From: Candidatus Propionivibrio dominans
GTDB taxonomy: Bacteria; Pseudomonadota; Gammaproteobacteria; Burkholderiales; Rhodocyclaceae
NCBI GenBank assembly: GCA_016709335.1
Contig: JADJNC010000011.1
Coordinates: forward strand, 62,001-126,000
Length of the DNA: 64,000 bases
Direction of reading: 5' to 3'
The position numbers and the translations under genes are program-made. Shown here in pieces: positions 36,826 to 46,813 of this stretch. The notes under the pieces are model-generated. The model was not told where the DNA came from. It saw only the letters and a list, made by a program, of their open reading frames with translations, and did not search any database. Position 1 is the first letter of the stretch. Each line of letters opens with the position of its first letter.

Positions 36826-37926
36826 ATGGCCGCATCCCCCGATACCGTCAGCATGGCGATGTTCTGCGACTTCGAGAACGTTGCGCTTGGTGTGCGCGAT
36901 GCCAATTACGAGAAGTTCGACATCAAACCGGTGCTCGAACGCCTGTTGCTCAAGGGCAGCATTGTCCTCAAGAAAGCCTATTGCGACTGGGATCGCTACA
37001 AGGGTTTCAAGGCAACGATGCACGAAGCCAACTTCGAGCTGATCGAAATCCCGCACGTTCGCCAGTCGGGAAAGAATTCCGCTGACATCCGCATGGTCGT
37101 CGATGCGCTCGACCTCTGTTACACCAAATCGCACGTCAATACCTTTGTCATCGTCAGCGGCGATTCGGATTTCTCGCCGCTGGTTTCAAAGTTGCGCGAG
37201 AACGCCAAATACGTGATCGGGGTCGGCGTCAAACAGTCGACATCCGATTTGCTGATCGCCAACTGCGACGAGTTCATCTTCTACGACGATCTGGTGCGCG
37301 AGATTCAGCGTTCGGCGGCGCGCCGCGACCCGAAGGCGGGACAGCTTGCCGCCCGGCGCACGCCGGAGGAGGACAAGCAGCGCAAGGACGAGCTTGAGGC
37401 ACGCAAGAGCGAGGCCGTCGAGCTGGCGGTGGCGACTTTCGACGCACTGGTGGCTGAACGCGGCGACAGCGGCAAGATCTGGGCGTCGATGCTCAAGGAG
37501 GCGATCAAGCGCCGCAAACCCGATTTCAACGAGAGCTACTATGGCTTTCGCGCATTCGGCAACCTGCTGGAGGAGGCGCAGTCACGCGGACTGCTCGAAT
37601 TGGGGCGCGACGAAAAATCAAATGCCTTCGTCTACCGCAGCAGCGTACCCGCATTGCAGGCCAATCCGGGCGAGCCGATGGTAACGGAAGTAGCGCTCGT
37701 CCCTGAAGAAGCGAGCACGGCACCGGCGCCGAAGCGCAGGGGGCGCGGCAGCAGCAAGCGCCCGATAAAGGAAGAGGCTCAGTCCCAGGCCGATCCGCTG
37801 CCAGCGCCTACTGTACAAGCAGAGTCGACAGTGCCGACGCTGGCTGAAGCATTGGACGCCCCGAGTGAAAACAAACCGGCTACGCGCAGTCGGCGGGGGC
37901 GAAAGGCTGCACCGGAAACGGCCTGA
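36826..37926 (+). CDS. NYN domain ribonuclease-like protein with LOTUS/OST-HTH domain
   Basis: 366 residues from ATG 36826 (MAASPDTVSMAMF), with GGAGAG upstream; an in-frame start at 36775 lacks one. Residues about 8-165 are a NYN (LabA/DUF88) PIN-like domain with MFCDFENVALG and VSGDSDFSPLV acidic residues. A charged helix leads to an OST-HTH/LOTUS RNA-binding domain (about 200-280; GKIWASMLKEAIKRRKPDFNES). The tail is Pro/Ala/Lys-rich with SRRGRK. The combination suggests RNA binding and cleavage, as for limkain/MARF1-like architectures. Confidence 0.88.
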   Translation: MAASPDTVSMAMFCDFENVALGVRDANYEKFDIKPVLERLLLKGSIVLKKAYCDWDRYKGFKATMHEANFELIEIPHVRQSGKNSADIRMVVDALDLCYTKSHVNTFVIVSGDSDFSPLVSKLRENAKYVIGVGVKQSTSDLLIANCDEFIFYDDLVREIQRSAARRDPKAGQLAARRTPEEDKQRKDELEARKSEAVELAVATFDALVAERGDSGKIWASMLKEAIKRRKPDFNESYYGFRAFGNLLEEAQSRGLLELGRDEKSNAFVYRSSVPALQANPGEPMVTEVALVPEEASTAPAPKRRGRGSSKRPIKEEAQSQADPLPAPTVQAESTVPTLAEALDAPSENKPATRSRRGRKAAPETA

Positions 37927-37967
37927 CAGTCAATAAGTGCAGGTAACTGGAAAAGGGTAGCCGTACC

Positions 37968-38002
37968 GTAGGTCGGGTCAGGCCGCAAGGCCGTAACCCG
38001 AC
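37968..38002. repeat. Single REP hairpin, GTAGGTCGGG family
   Basis: GGTCGGGTCA-GGCCGCAAGGCC-GTAACCCGAC: single palindrome of the family that appears doubled at 19367-19451. It lies between the convergent NYN and serA genes and could serve as bidirectional terminator. Confidence 0.8.
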
Positions 38003-38045
38003 GTTCACGCTGATTAGTCGCCCTGGTGGCTTCCCTTGACGCCCC

Positions 38046-39215
38046 TCAGACGGGCAGATAACGCACGCGCAGTACACCACTGATGGCGGTCAGCTTGTCG
38101 ATAACCGCCTGCGGTACGGCACTTCCGACATCGACCAGCGTGAATGCCAGATCGCCGCGCGACTTGTTGACCATGTTCTGGATGTTGAGGCCGGCTTCGG
38201 CAAGCGTCGTCGAGATCTGCCCCAGCATGTTGGGTACATTGGCGTTGGCGATAGCCAGACGGAAGGCGGATTCGCGCGGCATGGCAATGTTGGGGAAATT
38301 GACTGAATTGAGAATATTGCCGTTTTCCAGATAGTCGGCCACCTGATCGGCGACCATGACGGCACAGTTTTCCTCGGCTTCTTCGGTCGAGGCACCCAGG
38401 TGCGGCAGCGCGACAAAGCGTGGATGCTGGCGCAGCAGGTTGCTCGGGAAGTCGCAGATGTAGGCGTGTAGCCGGCCTTCATTGAGCCCGTCGAGCACGG
38501 CCTGTTCGTTGACGATGCCGTCGCGGGCGAAGTTGAGCAGTATGCAGCCCTTCTTCATGAGCTTGACGCGCTCGGCATTGATCAGGTCCTTGGTTGAGGG
38601 AAGCATGGGAAGGTGCAGACTGATGAAGTCGGCACGCTTGACGAGATCATCGACGCTGGCCGCTTTCTTGACCTGCGCAGGCAGGCGCCAGGCGGCGTCG
38701 ACAGTAATCTCCGGGTCCAGGCCGATAACGTGCATGCCAAGCTGGATGGCCGCATCCGCCAGCATCGAGCCGATGGCGCCGAGGCCGATGATGCCCAGCG
38801 TACTGCCGTTCAGTTCGTGCCCGACGAAATGTTTTTTACCGGCCTCGACCTGTTTGTGCAGCGACTCGTCATCGCCCTGCAATCCGCCGACGAAGCTGAT
38901 CGCCGGGAAAATGTTGCGCGTGCCCATCAACATGCCGGCGATGACCAGTTCCTTGACCGCATTGGCGTTGGCTCCGGGGGCGTTGAATACGATGATTCCA
39001 CGTTCGCTCATGGCCTTGATCGGGATGTTGTTGGTACCGGCACCGGCACGGCCGATAGCCATCACGCTGGCCGGGATGGGCAATTCATGCATGACCTGGG
39101 AGCGCACCAGAATGGCATCGGGGTCAGTGCCGTCATTGCTGACGGCATAATTTTCGGGAAGTCGGGAGAGACCCTTCTTCGAAATGGCGTTGAGTGTCTG
39201 AATTTTGCGGGTCAT
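38046..39215 (-). CDS. serA: D-3-phosphoglycerate dehydrogenase
   Basis: 389 residues. First step of serine synthesis, oxidising 3-phosphoglycerate with NAD. Rossmann motif GLGAIGSMLAD, catalytic Arg/Glu/His regions (NFARDGIVNE; ALPHLGASTEEAEENC), and a C-terminal ACT domain (about 318-389). The short type lacks the intervening domain. It lies downstream of serC on the same strand with 186 bases between, mostly a CACGAAG hairpin. Confidence 0.95.
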   Translation of the reverse strand: MTRKIQTLNAISKKGLSRLPENYAVSNDGTDPDAILVRSQVMHELPIPASVMAIGRAGAGTNNIPIKAMSERGIIVFNAPGANANAVKELVIAGMLMGTRNIFPAISFVGGLQGDDESLHKQVEAGKKHFVGHELNGSTLGIIGLGAIGSMLADAAIQLGMHVIGLDPEITVDAAWRLPAQVKKAASVDDLVKRADFISLHLPMLPSTKDLINAERVKLMKKGCILLNFARDGIVNEQAVLDGLNEGRLHAYICDFPSNLLRQHPRFVALPHLGASTEEAEENCAVMVADQVADYLENGNILNSVNFPNIAMPRESAFRLAIANANVPNMLGQISTTLAEAGLNIQNMVNKSRGDLAFTLVDVGSAVPQAVIDKLTAISGVLRVRYLPV

Positions 39216-39270
39216 GATTATTTCCTGGGAATAATTCTATTTATGGTGGAAAATTTGGAAAATACATTTC

Positions 39271-39390
39271 AACCACGAAGGACACGAAGAGCACGAAGAA
39301 AAACTTGAAGATTTGATTTTTCATCAAAGAACGATATTCAATTCGTTTAACTCTTTGCCTTGCTTCGTGCTCTTCGTGTCCTTCGTGGTT
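39271..39390. repeat. CACGAAG heptad hairpin (family C)
   Basis: Left arm 39271-39299: AACCACGAAG, then CACGAAG twice with GA and AG spacers. Right arm 39363-39390 is the mirror image, ending CTTCGTGGTT. The central 60 bases are AT-rich. It has the same AACCAC start, heptad spacing and AG spacer as the CACCAAG family with C changed to G, so the two families look related. Located between serC and serA. Confidence 0.92.
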
Positions 39391-39401
39391 ATTCGCTGTA
39401 T

Positions 39402-40484
39402 TTAACCGTGCTGTTTTTCGAAGTCCTTCATCATTTCGACCAGCGTTTGAACGCCTTCGATCGGCATGGCGTTGTAGATCGATGCGCGCATGCCGCCGAC
39501 CGAGCGGTGGCCCTTGAGCTGCACCATGCCACGCGCCTTGGCGGCCTTCAGGAATTCGTCGTCGAGCGCCGCATCCTTCAGGGTGAAGGGGATGTTCATC
39601 AGCGAACGGTTGTCGCGTGCCACCGGCGAATTGAAGAAGGTGGACGCATCGAGTGTGTCGTAAAGCAGTTGCGCCTTGGCGCGGTTGATCTTTTCCATGG
39701 CCGCCAGCCCCCCCCTGGACTTGAGCATCTTGAAAACCAGTCCGGCGATGTAGATGGCGTAGGTCGGTGGCGTGTTGTACATCGAATCGTTTTCGGCGTG
39801 GGTCTGGTAGTCGAACATCGTCGGTGTGCCTTTGACGGTCTGGCCGATCAGGTCGTCGCGCACGATGACAATCGTCAGTCCGGCCGGGCCGACGTTCTTT
39901 TGCGCACCGAAGTAAATCAGGCCGAACTTCGAGACGTCAATCGGGCGCGACAGGATGGTCGATGACATGTCGGCCACCAGCGGTACGTTACCTGTCTCAG
40001 GAGTCCAGAAGATTTCCACGCCGCCGATCGTTTCGTTCGGCGTGTAGTGCACGTAGGCTGCGTCCGGGTCGAGCTTCCAGGTGTTTTGAGCCGGAGCGTA
40101 GGAGAAGTTCTTGTCTTCCGACGAGGCCACCACGTTGACCTGCCCGTATTTCTTGGCTTCCTTGATCGCCTTCTTTGACCACTCGCCGGTGTTCAGGTAG
40201 TCGGCTGATGCCTTGCCGCGCAGCAGGTTCATCGGCACCATGGCGAACTGGCTGGACGCACCGCCTTGCAGGAACAGCACCTTGTAGCTGGCCGGGATGC
40301 CCATCAATTCGCGCAGATCGGCCTCGGCCTCGGCCTGGATGGCCATGTATTCCTTGCCGCGATGCGACATCTCCATGACCGACATGCCGCAGCCATGCCA
40401 ATTGACGAGTTCATCACGCGCCAGTTCAAGAACCTCGCGCGGGAGAGCGGCGGGTCCGGCACTGAAATTGAAAATACGTTCCAT
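39402..40484 (-). CDS. serC: Phosphoserine aminotransferase
   Basis: 360 residues from ATG 40484 (MERIFNFSAGPAALP), the standard start; a longer in-frame extension to 40670 is not protein-like. PLP enzyme making phosphoserine; also acts in pyridoxine synthesis. The FSAGPAALP start, the PLP lysine region (IYFGAQKNVGPAGL) and RSVGGMRASIYNAM at the end are diagnostic. An eight-C run at 39708-39715 codes for Gly-Gly in frame. It precedes serA. Confidence 0.96.
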   Translation of the reverse strand: MERIFNFSAGPAALPREVLELARDELVNWHGCGMSVMEMSHRGKEYMAIQAEAEADLRELMGIPASYKVLFLQGGASSQFAMVPMNLLRGKASADYLNTGEWSKKAIKEAKKYGQVNVVASSEDKNFSYAPAQNTWKLDPDAAYVHYTPNETIGGVEIFWTPETGNVPLVADMSSTILSRPIDVSKFGLIYFGAQKNVGPAGLTIVIVRDDLIGQTVKGTPTMFDYQTHAENDSMYNTPPTYAIYIAGLVFKMLKSRGGLAAMEKINRAKAQLLYDTLDASTFFNSPVARDNRSLMNIPFTLKDAALDDEFLKAAKARGMVQLKGHRSVGGMRASIYNAMPIEGVQTLVEMMKDFEKQHG

Positions 40485-40790
40485 GGGGAAGTGATCCTTT
40501 CTTTCTGAAAATTGGCTTGAGGGAATGGTAATGGTGCGACGTTGCGGATCGATATTCTTTGTATCTCTTGCCCTGGGTCGAGCGAATCTAACCGCGTATT
40601 GTAGCGAAAATGACAGCAGATGGGGCAACGGGCAAGTGCACAGACTAGAACAGCGGAAAATAACATTCACAGCGGCTCAATCATTACCATAAATTTATTA
40701 ATCCTTTATGGATTCCATATTTCGGAAATCCCGTATATCATCCCGAACTTTTTGACAGAAGCTGTATTTTTTGGAAGGAGGGGTAGCACC

Positions 40791-41111
40791 ATGAGTGTTG
40801 AAATTTATGAGCGGTTGCGGGTCAATCCGAAGTTCCAGGAACTTGTCGTCACCAGGGGACGCTTTGCCTGGACGCTAACTTTTATTGTTCTCACCCTGTT
40901 TTATGGATTCGTGCTTGCAGTAGCCTATTTTCCAGCAGTAATGGGCCAGCCTGTCAGCGAAGGTTCGATGTTGACGGTGGGCGTTGCCGTTGAACTTTCC
41001 CTGTTCATTTTTTTCTGGTTACTCTCGGCTCTGTACGTCAGGCGCGCCAATAGCGAATTTGACGCACTGACGCAGGAAGTCATCAAGCAAGCCCGCAAGG
41101 AGGACAAATAA
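40791..41111 (+). CDS. yjcH: DUF485 membrane protein (YjcH)
   Basis: 106 residues from ATG 40791 with a strong GGAAGGAGG ribosome site. Two membrane helices (about 25-47 and 58-83), cytoplasmic tails. DUF485 proteins accompany acetate/solute:sodium symporters, here ActP with a one-base overlap (TAATG). Probably a small accessory subunit. The 300 bases upstream carry an AT-rich stretch likely to include the promoter, but no box pair is convincing. Confidence 0.93.
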   Translation: MSVEIYERLRVNPKFQELVVTRGRFAWTLTFIVLTLFYGFVLAVAYFPAVMGQPVSEGSMLTVGVAVELSLFIFFWLLSALYVRRANSEFDALTQEVIKQARKEDK

Positions 41112-42784
41112 TGCGCTGCCTGACCCAACTTTATAACACGCTCGGGCTCTTCGCGCTCAGCGCCATGGCCTATGCCGGTCCGCCGGTCGAAGGTGCGCTC
41201 GAAAAGCAGCCCACCAACTGGCACGCCATCATCATGTTCTGTATCTTTGTGGCGTTAAGCATGGGGATTACCTACTGGGCGTCAAGTCGTACCAAGTCTA
41301 CGGCTGATTTTTACACTGCCGGCGGTGGTATCACCGGCAGGCAGAATGGATTGGCCATTGCCGGTGACTACATGTCGGCGGCCACGCTGCTTGGTTTGAC
41401 GGCGCTGGTCTATGGCAGTGGCTTCGACGGCTACCTCTACATGCTGTCCTTTTTTGCCGGCTGGCCGATCATCCTGTTCATGATGGCTGAACGCCTGCGC
41501 AATCTCGGTCGCTTCACCTTCTCCGACATCACTGCCTTCCGCCTTGATGAGGGTAGCGTGCGCACCATGGCGGCCATTTCCTCGCTGACCGTCGTCTGCT
41601 TCTATCTGATCGCCCAGATGGTGGGTGCCGGCCAGTTGATCAAGCTGCTCTTCGGCCTCGATTACAACATCGCCATTATCGGCGTGGGCATCCTGATGAT
41701 GGTCTATGTGACCTTCGGCGGCATGGTCGCGACGACCTGGGTGCAGATCATCAAGGCCTGCATGCTGCTCACCGGCGGCACGCTGGTCATGGTGCTGGCC
41801 TTCAGCCAGTTCGGCTTTTCGTTCACCACCCTGATGGAGAAGGCGACGTCGGTACATAAGCTTGGACTCAAGCTGATGACGCCGGGCGGTCTGCTGGCCG
41901 ATCCGATCAACGCCATTTCGCTCGGTCTTGGCCTGATGTTCGGTACCGCCGGCCTGCCGCACATCCTGATGCGCTTCTTCACCGTGACCGATGCCAAGGA
42001 AGCGCGCAAGTCGGTGCTTTACGCTTCCGGCTTCGTCGCCTACTTCTTCAACGTGATCTTCATCATGGGCCTCTGCGCGATCATCATCGTCGGCCAGAAT
42101 CCTGACTTTTTTGAAGGCGGCGTCATCGGCGGCAAGCTGATCGGCGGTGGCAACATGGTCGCCATGCACCTGGCCAAGGCGGTCGGCGGCGACATGCTGC
42201 TCGGCTTCATGGCCGCAGTTGCCTTCGCCACCATCCTGGCGGTGGTCTCCGGTCTGGCACTGGCGGGCGCTTCGGCGATCTCGCATGACCTCTACTCCCG
42301 AGTCATCATGAAGGGCAAGGCTACGGAGGCGGCCGAGATTCGCGTTTCGAAGATCGCCACCATCTGTCTTGGCATTGTCGCCATCATTCTCGGCATCCTG
42401 TTCGAGAAGCAGAACGTGGCGTTCATGGTCGGCCTGGCTTTCGGCGTGGCTGCGGCAGGCAACTTCCCGGTCCTCATCCTCTCCATGTACTGGAAGGGAC
42501 TGACCACCCGCGGCGCACTGTTCGCCGGTTATGGCGGCCTCTTCTCCGCCGTCGCCTTCGTCGTGATGTCGAAGTCGGTGTGGGTCGATGTTCTGGGCAA
42601 CAAGGTGGCATTGTTCCCCTACAGCCAGCCGGCCCTGTTCGCCATGCCGCTGGCCTTCCTGCTCGCCTACGTCTTCTCTAAGACCGATTCGAGCGCCAGG
42701 GCAAAGCGCGAAATCGACGCCTTTGAAGACCAGTACATCCGGGCCCAGACGGGTTTCGGTGCAGCAGGTGCCAGCAAGCACTAA
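41111..42784 (+). CDS. actP: Cation/acetate symporter ActP
   Basis: 557 residues, sodium:solute symporter family, 13 or so helices after an N-terminal signal-like segment. Family motifs [29 protein letters not shown] and [14 protein letters not shown] are clear. Imports acetate and related short carboxylates with a cation. It is the second gene of the yjcH-actP unit and is followed by a strong terminator. Confidence 0.94.
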   Translation: MRCLTQLYNTLGLFALSAMAYAGPPVEGALEKQPTNWHAIIMFCIFVALSMGITYWASSRTKSTADFYTAGGGITGRQNGLAIAGDYMSAATLLGLTALVYGSGFDGYLYMLSFFAGWPIILFMMAERLRNLGRFTFSDITAFRLDEGSVRTMAAISSLTVVCFYLIAQMVGAGQLIKLLFGLDYNIAIIGVGILMMVYVTFGGMVATTWVQIIKACMLLTGGTLVMVLAFSQFGFSFTTLMEKATSVHKLGLKLMTPGGLLADPINAISLGLGLMFGTAGLPHILMRFFTVTDAKEARKSVLYASGFVAYFFNVIFIMGLCAIIIVGQNPDFFEGGVIGGKLIGGGNMVAMHLAKAVGGDMLLGFMAAVAFATILAVVSGLALAGASAISHDLYSRVIMKGKATEAAEIRVSKIATICLGIVAIILGILFEKQNVAFMVGLAFGVAAAGNFPVLILSMYWKGLTTRGALFAGYGGLFSAVAFVVMSKSVWVDVLGNKVALFPYSQPALFAMPLAFLLAYVFSKTDSSARAKREIDAFEDQYIRAQTGFGAAGASKH

Positions 42785-42802
42785 TTCAGGCTGGCAACAA
42801 AA

Positions 42803-42836
42803 AGCCCTGGCCGGTTTGCCCGCCAGGGCTTTTTTT
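42803..42836 (+). terminator. Intrinsic terminator after actP
   Basis: AGCCCTGGC (42803-42811) pairs perfectly with GCCAGGGCT (42822-42830), followed by a seven-T tract. It ends the yjcH-actP unit just before the convergent panD. Confidence 0.95.
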
Positions 42837-42865
42837 ATGGGCGAGGAGCGGGAAGATCAGCCGGT

Positions 42866-43249
42866 TCAGGCGGCGGCTTGCGCCGGAATTCCACTACCCT
42901 GGCGCACGATGCGGTTTTTTGCGTCAACGTAGATCAACGCCGGTGCGTACTTGGCGAGTTCGACTTCGTTGTAGACCGCAAAACTGGCGATGATGAGTAT
43001 GTCGCCCGGTGAGGCGCGGCGTGCCGCCGAACCATTGACCGAAATGATGCCCGACCCACGCTCGGCGCGAATGGCGTAGGTCGTGAAACGTTCGCCGTTA
43101 TTGACGTTCCAGACATCGATCTGTTCGTACTCGCGGATATTGGCCGCGTCGAGCAGGTTGTCGTCAATGGCGCAGGAGCCTTCATAGTGAAGCTCGGCGT
43201 GCGTTGTCGTTACGCGGTGCAACTTCGACTTCAGCATCGTTCTCTGCAT
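42866..43249 (-). CDS. panD: Aspartate 1-decarboxylase, pyruvoyl enzyme
   Basis: 127 residues from ATG 43249 ([13 protein letters not shown]). Makes beta-alanine for pantothenate. The self-cleavage site is YEGSCAID, Gly24-Ser25, which gives the pyruvoyl group. Length is normal. It is downstream of panC on the same strand (80 bases). A longer in-frame start at 43312 is unlikely. Confidence 0.97.
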   Translation of the reverse strand: MQRTMLKSKLHRVTTTHAELHYEGSCAIDDNLLDAANIREYEQIDVWNVNNGERFTTYAIRAERGSGIISVNGSAARRASPGDILIIASFAVYNEVELAKYAPALIYVDAKNRIVRQGSGIPAQAAA

Positions 43250-43329
43250 GGTTTTGCCCGTGCAAGTTGTGTTGAGGGAAGTGCATTGTAGCGGCAAATC
43301 TCCGCCTGTCAATGACCATGTTGCAGTGT

Positions 43330-44310
<981 letters not shown>

Positions 44311-45123
44311 TCAGTAACAATGCTCAGGACCAGGGAAGCTGCCGTCCTTGACCGCTATAACATAGGCGGCGATGGCGGCAGCGATCGAGGTCTGGCCGCT
44401 CATGAAATTCCTGACGAAGCGGGCCTTCTTGCCGGCAGTGATGTCGAGCATGTCGTGCAGCACCAGCACCTGGCCCGAGCAGGCCTTGCTCGCGCCGATA
44501 CCGATGCTCGGAATGGACAGTTGTCCGGTGGCCTCGGCGGCCAGTGCCGAAGGGATGGCTTCGAGAACGATCAGTGCGGCACCGGCGTCCTGCTGGGCGA
44601 GAGCATCGGCGAGCAGTTTTGTCGCGCCGGTATCATCCTTGCCCTGCACGCGGTAACCGCCCAGTTGATGAACCGATTGCGGTGTCAGGCCGACGTGCGC
44701 GCACACCGGGATACCACGTGTGGTCAGGAAGTGCGTTGTTTCGGCCATGTCCACACCGCCTTCGATCTTGACCATCTGCGCACCAGCAGCCATCAGCAGC
44801 ACGGCATTGCGCAACGCCTGTTGCGGGCTTTCCTGGAAACTGCCGAAAGGCATGTCGGCAATGATCAGCGGGCGCTTGCAGCCGCGCGCTACGGCGCTGG
44901 TGTGGTAAGCAATATCGGCAAGCTTCACCGGCAGCGTCGAGTCGTGCCCCTGCAGCACCATGCCCAGCGAATCGCCAATCAGCAGTACTTCAACGCCGGC
45001 TGCATCGCAAAGTTGCGCGAAGCTCGCGTCGTAACAGGTCAGAACGGCAATTTTTTCTCCGGCCGTCCGCATTTTCGCCAGATCGAGCTGCGTGAGTCGT
45101 CTTGTTGCCGAATGAACGGACAT
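44311..45123 (-). CDS. panB: Ketopantoate hydroxymethyltransferase
   Basis: 270 residues. Adds a hydroxymethyl group from methylene-THF to ketoisovalerate. Motifs: [40 protein letters not shown] and [18 protein letters not shown] with the metal and catalytic residues. First of the pan genes here, directly after the deoxynucleoside kinase (three bases apart). Confidence 0.97.
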   Translation of the reverse strand: MSVHSATRRLTQLDLAKMRTAGEKIAVLTCYDASFAQLCDAAGVEVLLIGDSLGMVLQGHDSTLPVKLADIAYHTSAVARGCKRPLIIADMPFGSFQESPQQALRNAVLLMAAGAQMVKIEGGVDMAETTHFLTTRGIPVCAHVGLTPQSVHQLGGYRVQGKDDTGATKLLADALAQQDAGAALIVLEAIPSALAAEATGQLSIPSIGIGASKACSGQVLVLHDMLDITAGKKARFVRNFMSGQTSIAAAIAAYVIAVKDGSFPGPEHCY

Positions 45124-45126
45124 GGA

Positions 45127-45780
45127 TCAATCCCCCCGGTTGAAGTATTCGCGATGCCCACGCATGGATTCGATGCGCTGGACGAGAAGTTGAAAATCAT
45201 CGGTGCTGTCAACGAAATCTAGATTTTCGGAGTTGACCACCAGCACCGGTGCTAACTCGTAATTGTGAAAAAAGCGCGTATAGCTTTCGCCGAGCAGGAT
45301 CAGATAGTCGTCGCTGATCTTGCGTTCCATGTCGATGCCACGCTTTCGTACCCGGGAAACCAGCGTTTCAGGCCTGGCTTGCAGGTAAATCACCAGATCG
45401 GGTGCGACAGAAGCCGGCAAGGAAACGCGATCATAGATCTGGCGGTAGAGTGTGTACTCGTCTTCATTCAGGGTCAGGGCGGCGAACAGCGGGTCTTTCT
45501 CAAGCAGGAAATCACTGACCACGGTGCGCGGGAAGAGTTCAGGCTGCGCCAGGTCGCGCACCAGTTCGAGGCGATGGAAGAGAAAGAAAAGCTGTGTCTG
45601 TAGCGCGTAGCGTTCCTGGTTCTGATAAAAACGGCTGAGGAAGGGATTGGTTTCCGGTTGCTCGAGCAGCAACTCGGCGTCCAGATATTCGCCCAGGCGT
45701 CGGGCAAGGCTGGTCTTGCCGACGCCAATGGGGCCTTCGACAACGAGGTGACGCGCCGATTCGAGCAGATTCTTTTTCAT
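45127..45780 (-). CDS. Deoxynucleoside kinase family protein
   Basis: 217 residues from ATG 45780 (MKKNLLESARHLVVEG). P-loop GPIGVGKTS near residue 16, the lid region RKRGIDMERKISDDYL and the dNK-type SDFLLEKDPLF. The family phosphorylates deoxyadenosine/deoxyguanosine or related nucleosides. In betaproteobacteria this gene commonly lies beside panB and folK. Substrate preference cannot be read from the sequence. Confidence 0.88.
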   Translation of the reverse strand: MKKNLLESARHLVVEGPIGVGKTSLARRLGEYLDAELLLEQPETNPFLSRFYQNQERYALQTQLFFLFHRLELVRDLAQPELFPRTVVSDFLLEKDPLFAALTLNEDEYTLYRQIYDRVSLPASVAPDLVIYLQARPETLVSRVRKRGIDMERKISDDYLILLGESYTRFFHNYELAPVLVVNSENLDFVDSTDDFQLLVQRIESMRGHREYFNRGD

Positions 45781-45807
45781 GAGCGGAAAACGAAATATAC
45801 CGCGCCT

Positions 45808-45862
45808 AGGGGGTGTTGACACTCATTTCACGCGATCCACGAAATGCATGTCAACACCCCCT
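45808..45862. repeat. Inverted repeat abutting the broken DUF486 gene
   Basis: AGGGGGTGTTGACA (45808-45821) and TGTCAACACCCCCT (45849-45862) are perfect complements; ATTTC/GAAAT pair again inside. Immediately to its right begins the coding remnant of the DUF486 gene, so the element occupies the place where that gene should end. Confidence 0.9.
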
Positions 45863-46179
45863 GGGATACACAGAGCTGCCCAAAGATAGTCAGGTTTGAG
45901 TGGCTGCTGCATTTAGAAAACGACGAAGGGGACAAAAATCGTCAAGGTGATAACTTCCTGAAGGATCTTGATTTGGGCCAGTGTAAGTTGGCTGCGACCG
46001 ATGCGATTGGCCGGAACCTGCAGCAGGTATTCAAAAAGCGCGATTCCCCACGAGATCAACGCCGCAATCCACCAGGGTCGCTCGTTCAGGTGCTTAAGGT
46101 GAGCGTACCGATGAAAGGTCATGAAGATTAACGCGGTGGAAAGCAGTAGCACGGTTTGCCAGATCACCGGGAATTTCAT
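45863..46179 (-). pseudogene. DUF486 (DMT-type) small membrane protein, disrupted 3' end
   Basis: ATG 46179 to a TAA at 45913-45915 gives 88 residues with three helices, ending FVPFVVF. Family proteins are about 110-115 residues and continue with a fourth helix. Here the frame past the TAA still reads MQQPLKPDYLWAALCI, the expected next segment, and then runs into the inverted repeat at 45862. So a Tyr codon became TAA and the last helix was lost at the repeat. It overlaps folK by four bases. A three-helix product might still be made. Confidence 0.75.
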
Positions 46180-46658
46180 GGTCTTAGCTTTTCAATGTGC
46201 TGCATGCTCAGTGCCGGCAACCAGGCCGCAGCGCGACCGCGACCGGGGATGCGGCAGTCCGGGGCGATTTCGAGCAGCGGGGCAATGACAAAGGCGCGCA
46301 GATGCATGCGCGGATGCGGCAACTGGAGTTGCGGGCTGTCGATGATCTGTGCCTCGTAGAGCAGCAGGTCGAGATCGAGCGTACGCGGCGCATGGTGGAA
46401 ATCGCGCCGGCGCCCGAACTGTGCTTCAACATCGAACAGGGCGGCGAGCATCGCATGCGGCGTAAGCGTTGTCTCAAAGCGGGCGACCGCGTTGATGAAG
46501 TCGGGCTGGCCGCGAATGCCAAGCGGCGCCGTGCGGTAAAGCGATGAGGCCTGCAGCAGGTGCGATTCAGGAAGCCGCGTCAGCGCCTTCAGAGCGGCGC
46601 GTACCTGAGCGAGCGGGTCGGCCTGATTGGCGCCGAGTGCAATGTAGGCAATGCCCAT
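46176..46658 (-). CDS. folK: 6-hydroxymethyl-7,8-dihydropterin pyrophosphokinase
   Basis: 160 residues from ATG 46658 (MGIAYIALGANQADP). Transfers pyrophosphate from ATP in folate synthesis. Diagnostic APRTLDLDLLLY and LPHPRMHLRAFVIAPLLEI are present. Located between pcnB and the DUF486 remnant on the minus strand, as is usual in betaproteobacteria (pcnB-folK). Confidence 0.96.
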   Translation of the reverse strand: MGIAYIALGANQADPLAQVRAALKALTRLPESHLLQASSLYRTAPLGIRGQPDFINAVARFETTLTPHAMLAALFDVEAQFGRRRDFHHAPRTLDLDLLLYEAQIIDSPQLQLPHPRMHLRAFVIAPLLEIAPDCRIPGRGRAAAWLPALSMQHIEKLRP

Positions 46659-46691
46659 GGGGCGACTCACGTTGCCCGTTGACTTGAAAAA

Positions 46692-46745
46692 GCGAACCAC
46701 CAAGACACCAAGATCACCAAGGGGGCACCAAGGAAAACCAAGGTG
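46692..46745. repeat. CACCAAG element (copy B3), one arm
   Basis: GCGAACCACCAAGACACCAA matches the outer end of copy B2; further CACCAAG words follow to 46745, but there is no mirrored arm, so this is half an element. It lies in the pcnB-folK gap. A more degenerate piece (GCCGCCAAGTCACCAGGGGG) is at 48295-48314. Confidence 0.7.
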
Positions 46746-46813
46746 AATCTATGCGTTCCTGATGACTCGGTGGGGAAGTTTTTTCTGTGTCTTTCAACAT
46801 GCCTAGCTACCCG

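Noticed and set aside
39271..39390. CRISPR-like array of short repeats
   Set aside because: The 7-bp words form mirrored hairpin arms with 1-3-base spacers, not direct repeats with 30-base spacers; no cas gene is nearby.
39708..39715. C8 tract in serC as a phase-variation site
   Set aside because: It encodes conserved Gly-Gly in a housekeeping gene; switching it off would make little biological sense.
40620..40790. 57-residue N-terminal extension of YjcH
   Set aside because: A strong ribosome site immediately precedes ATG 40791, and the extension is not protein-like.
41282..42781. 499-codon open frame antisense to actP
   Set aside because: Composition is His/Asp/Gln-rich, as expected from the complement of membrane-protein codons; no domain.
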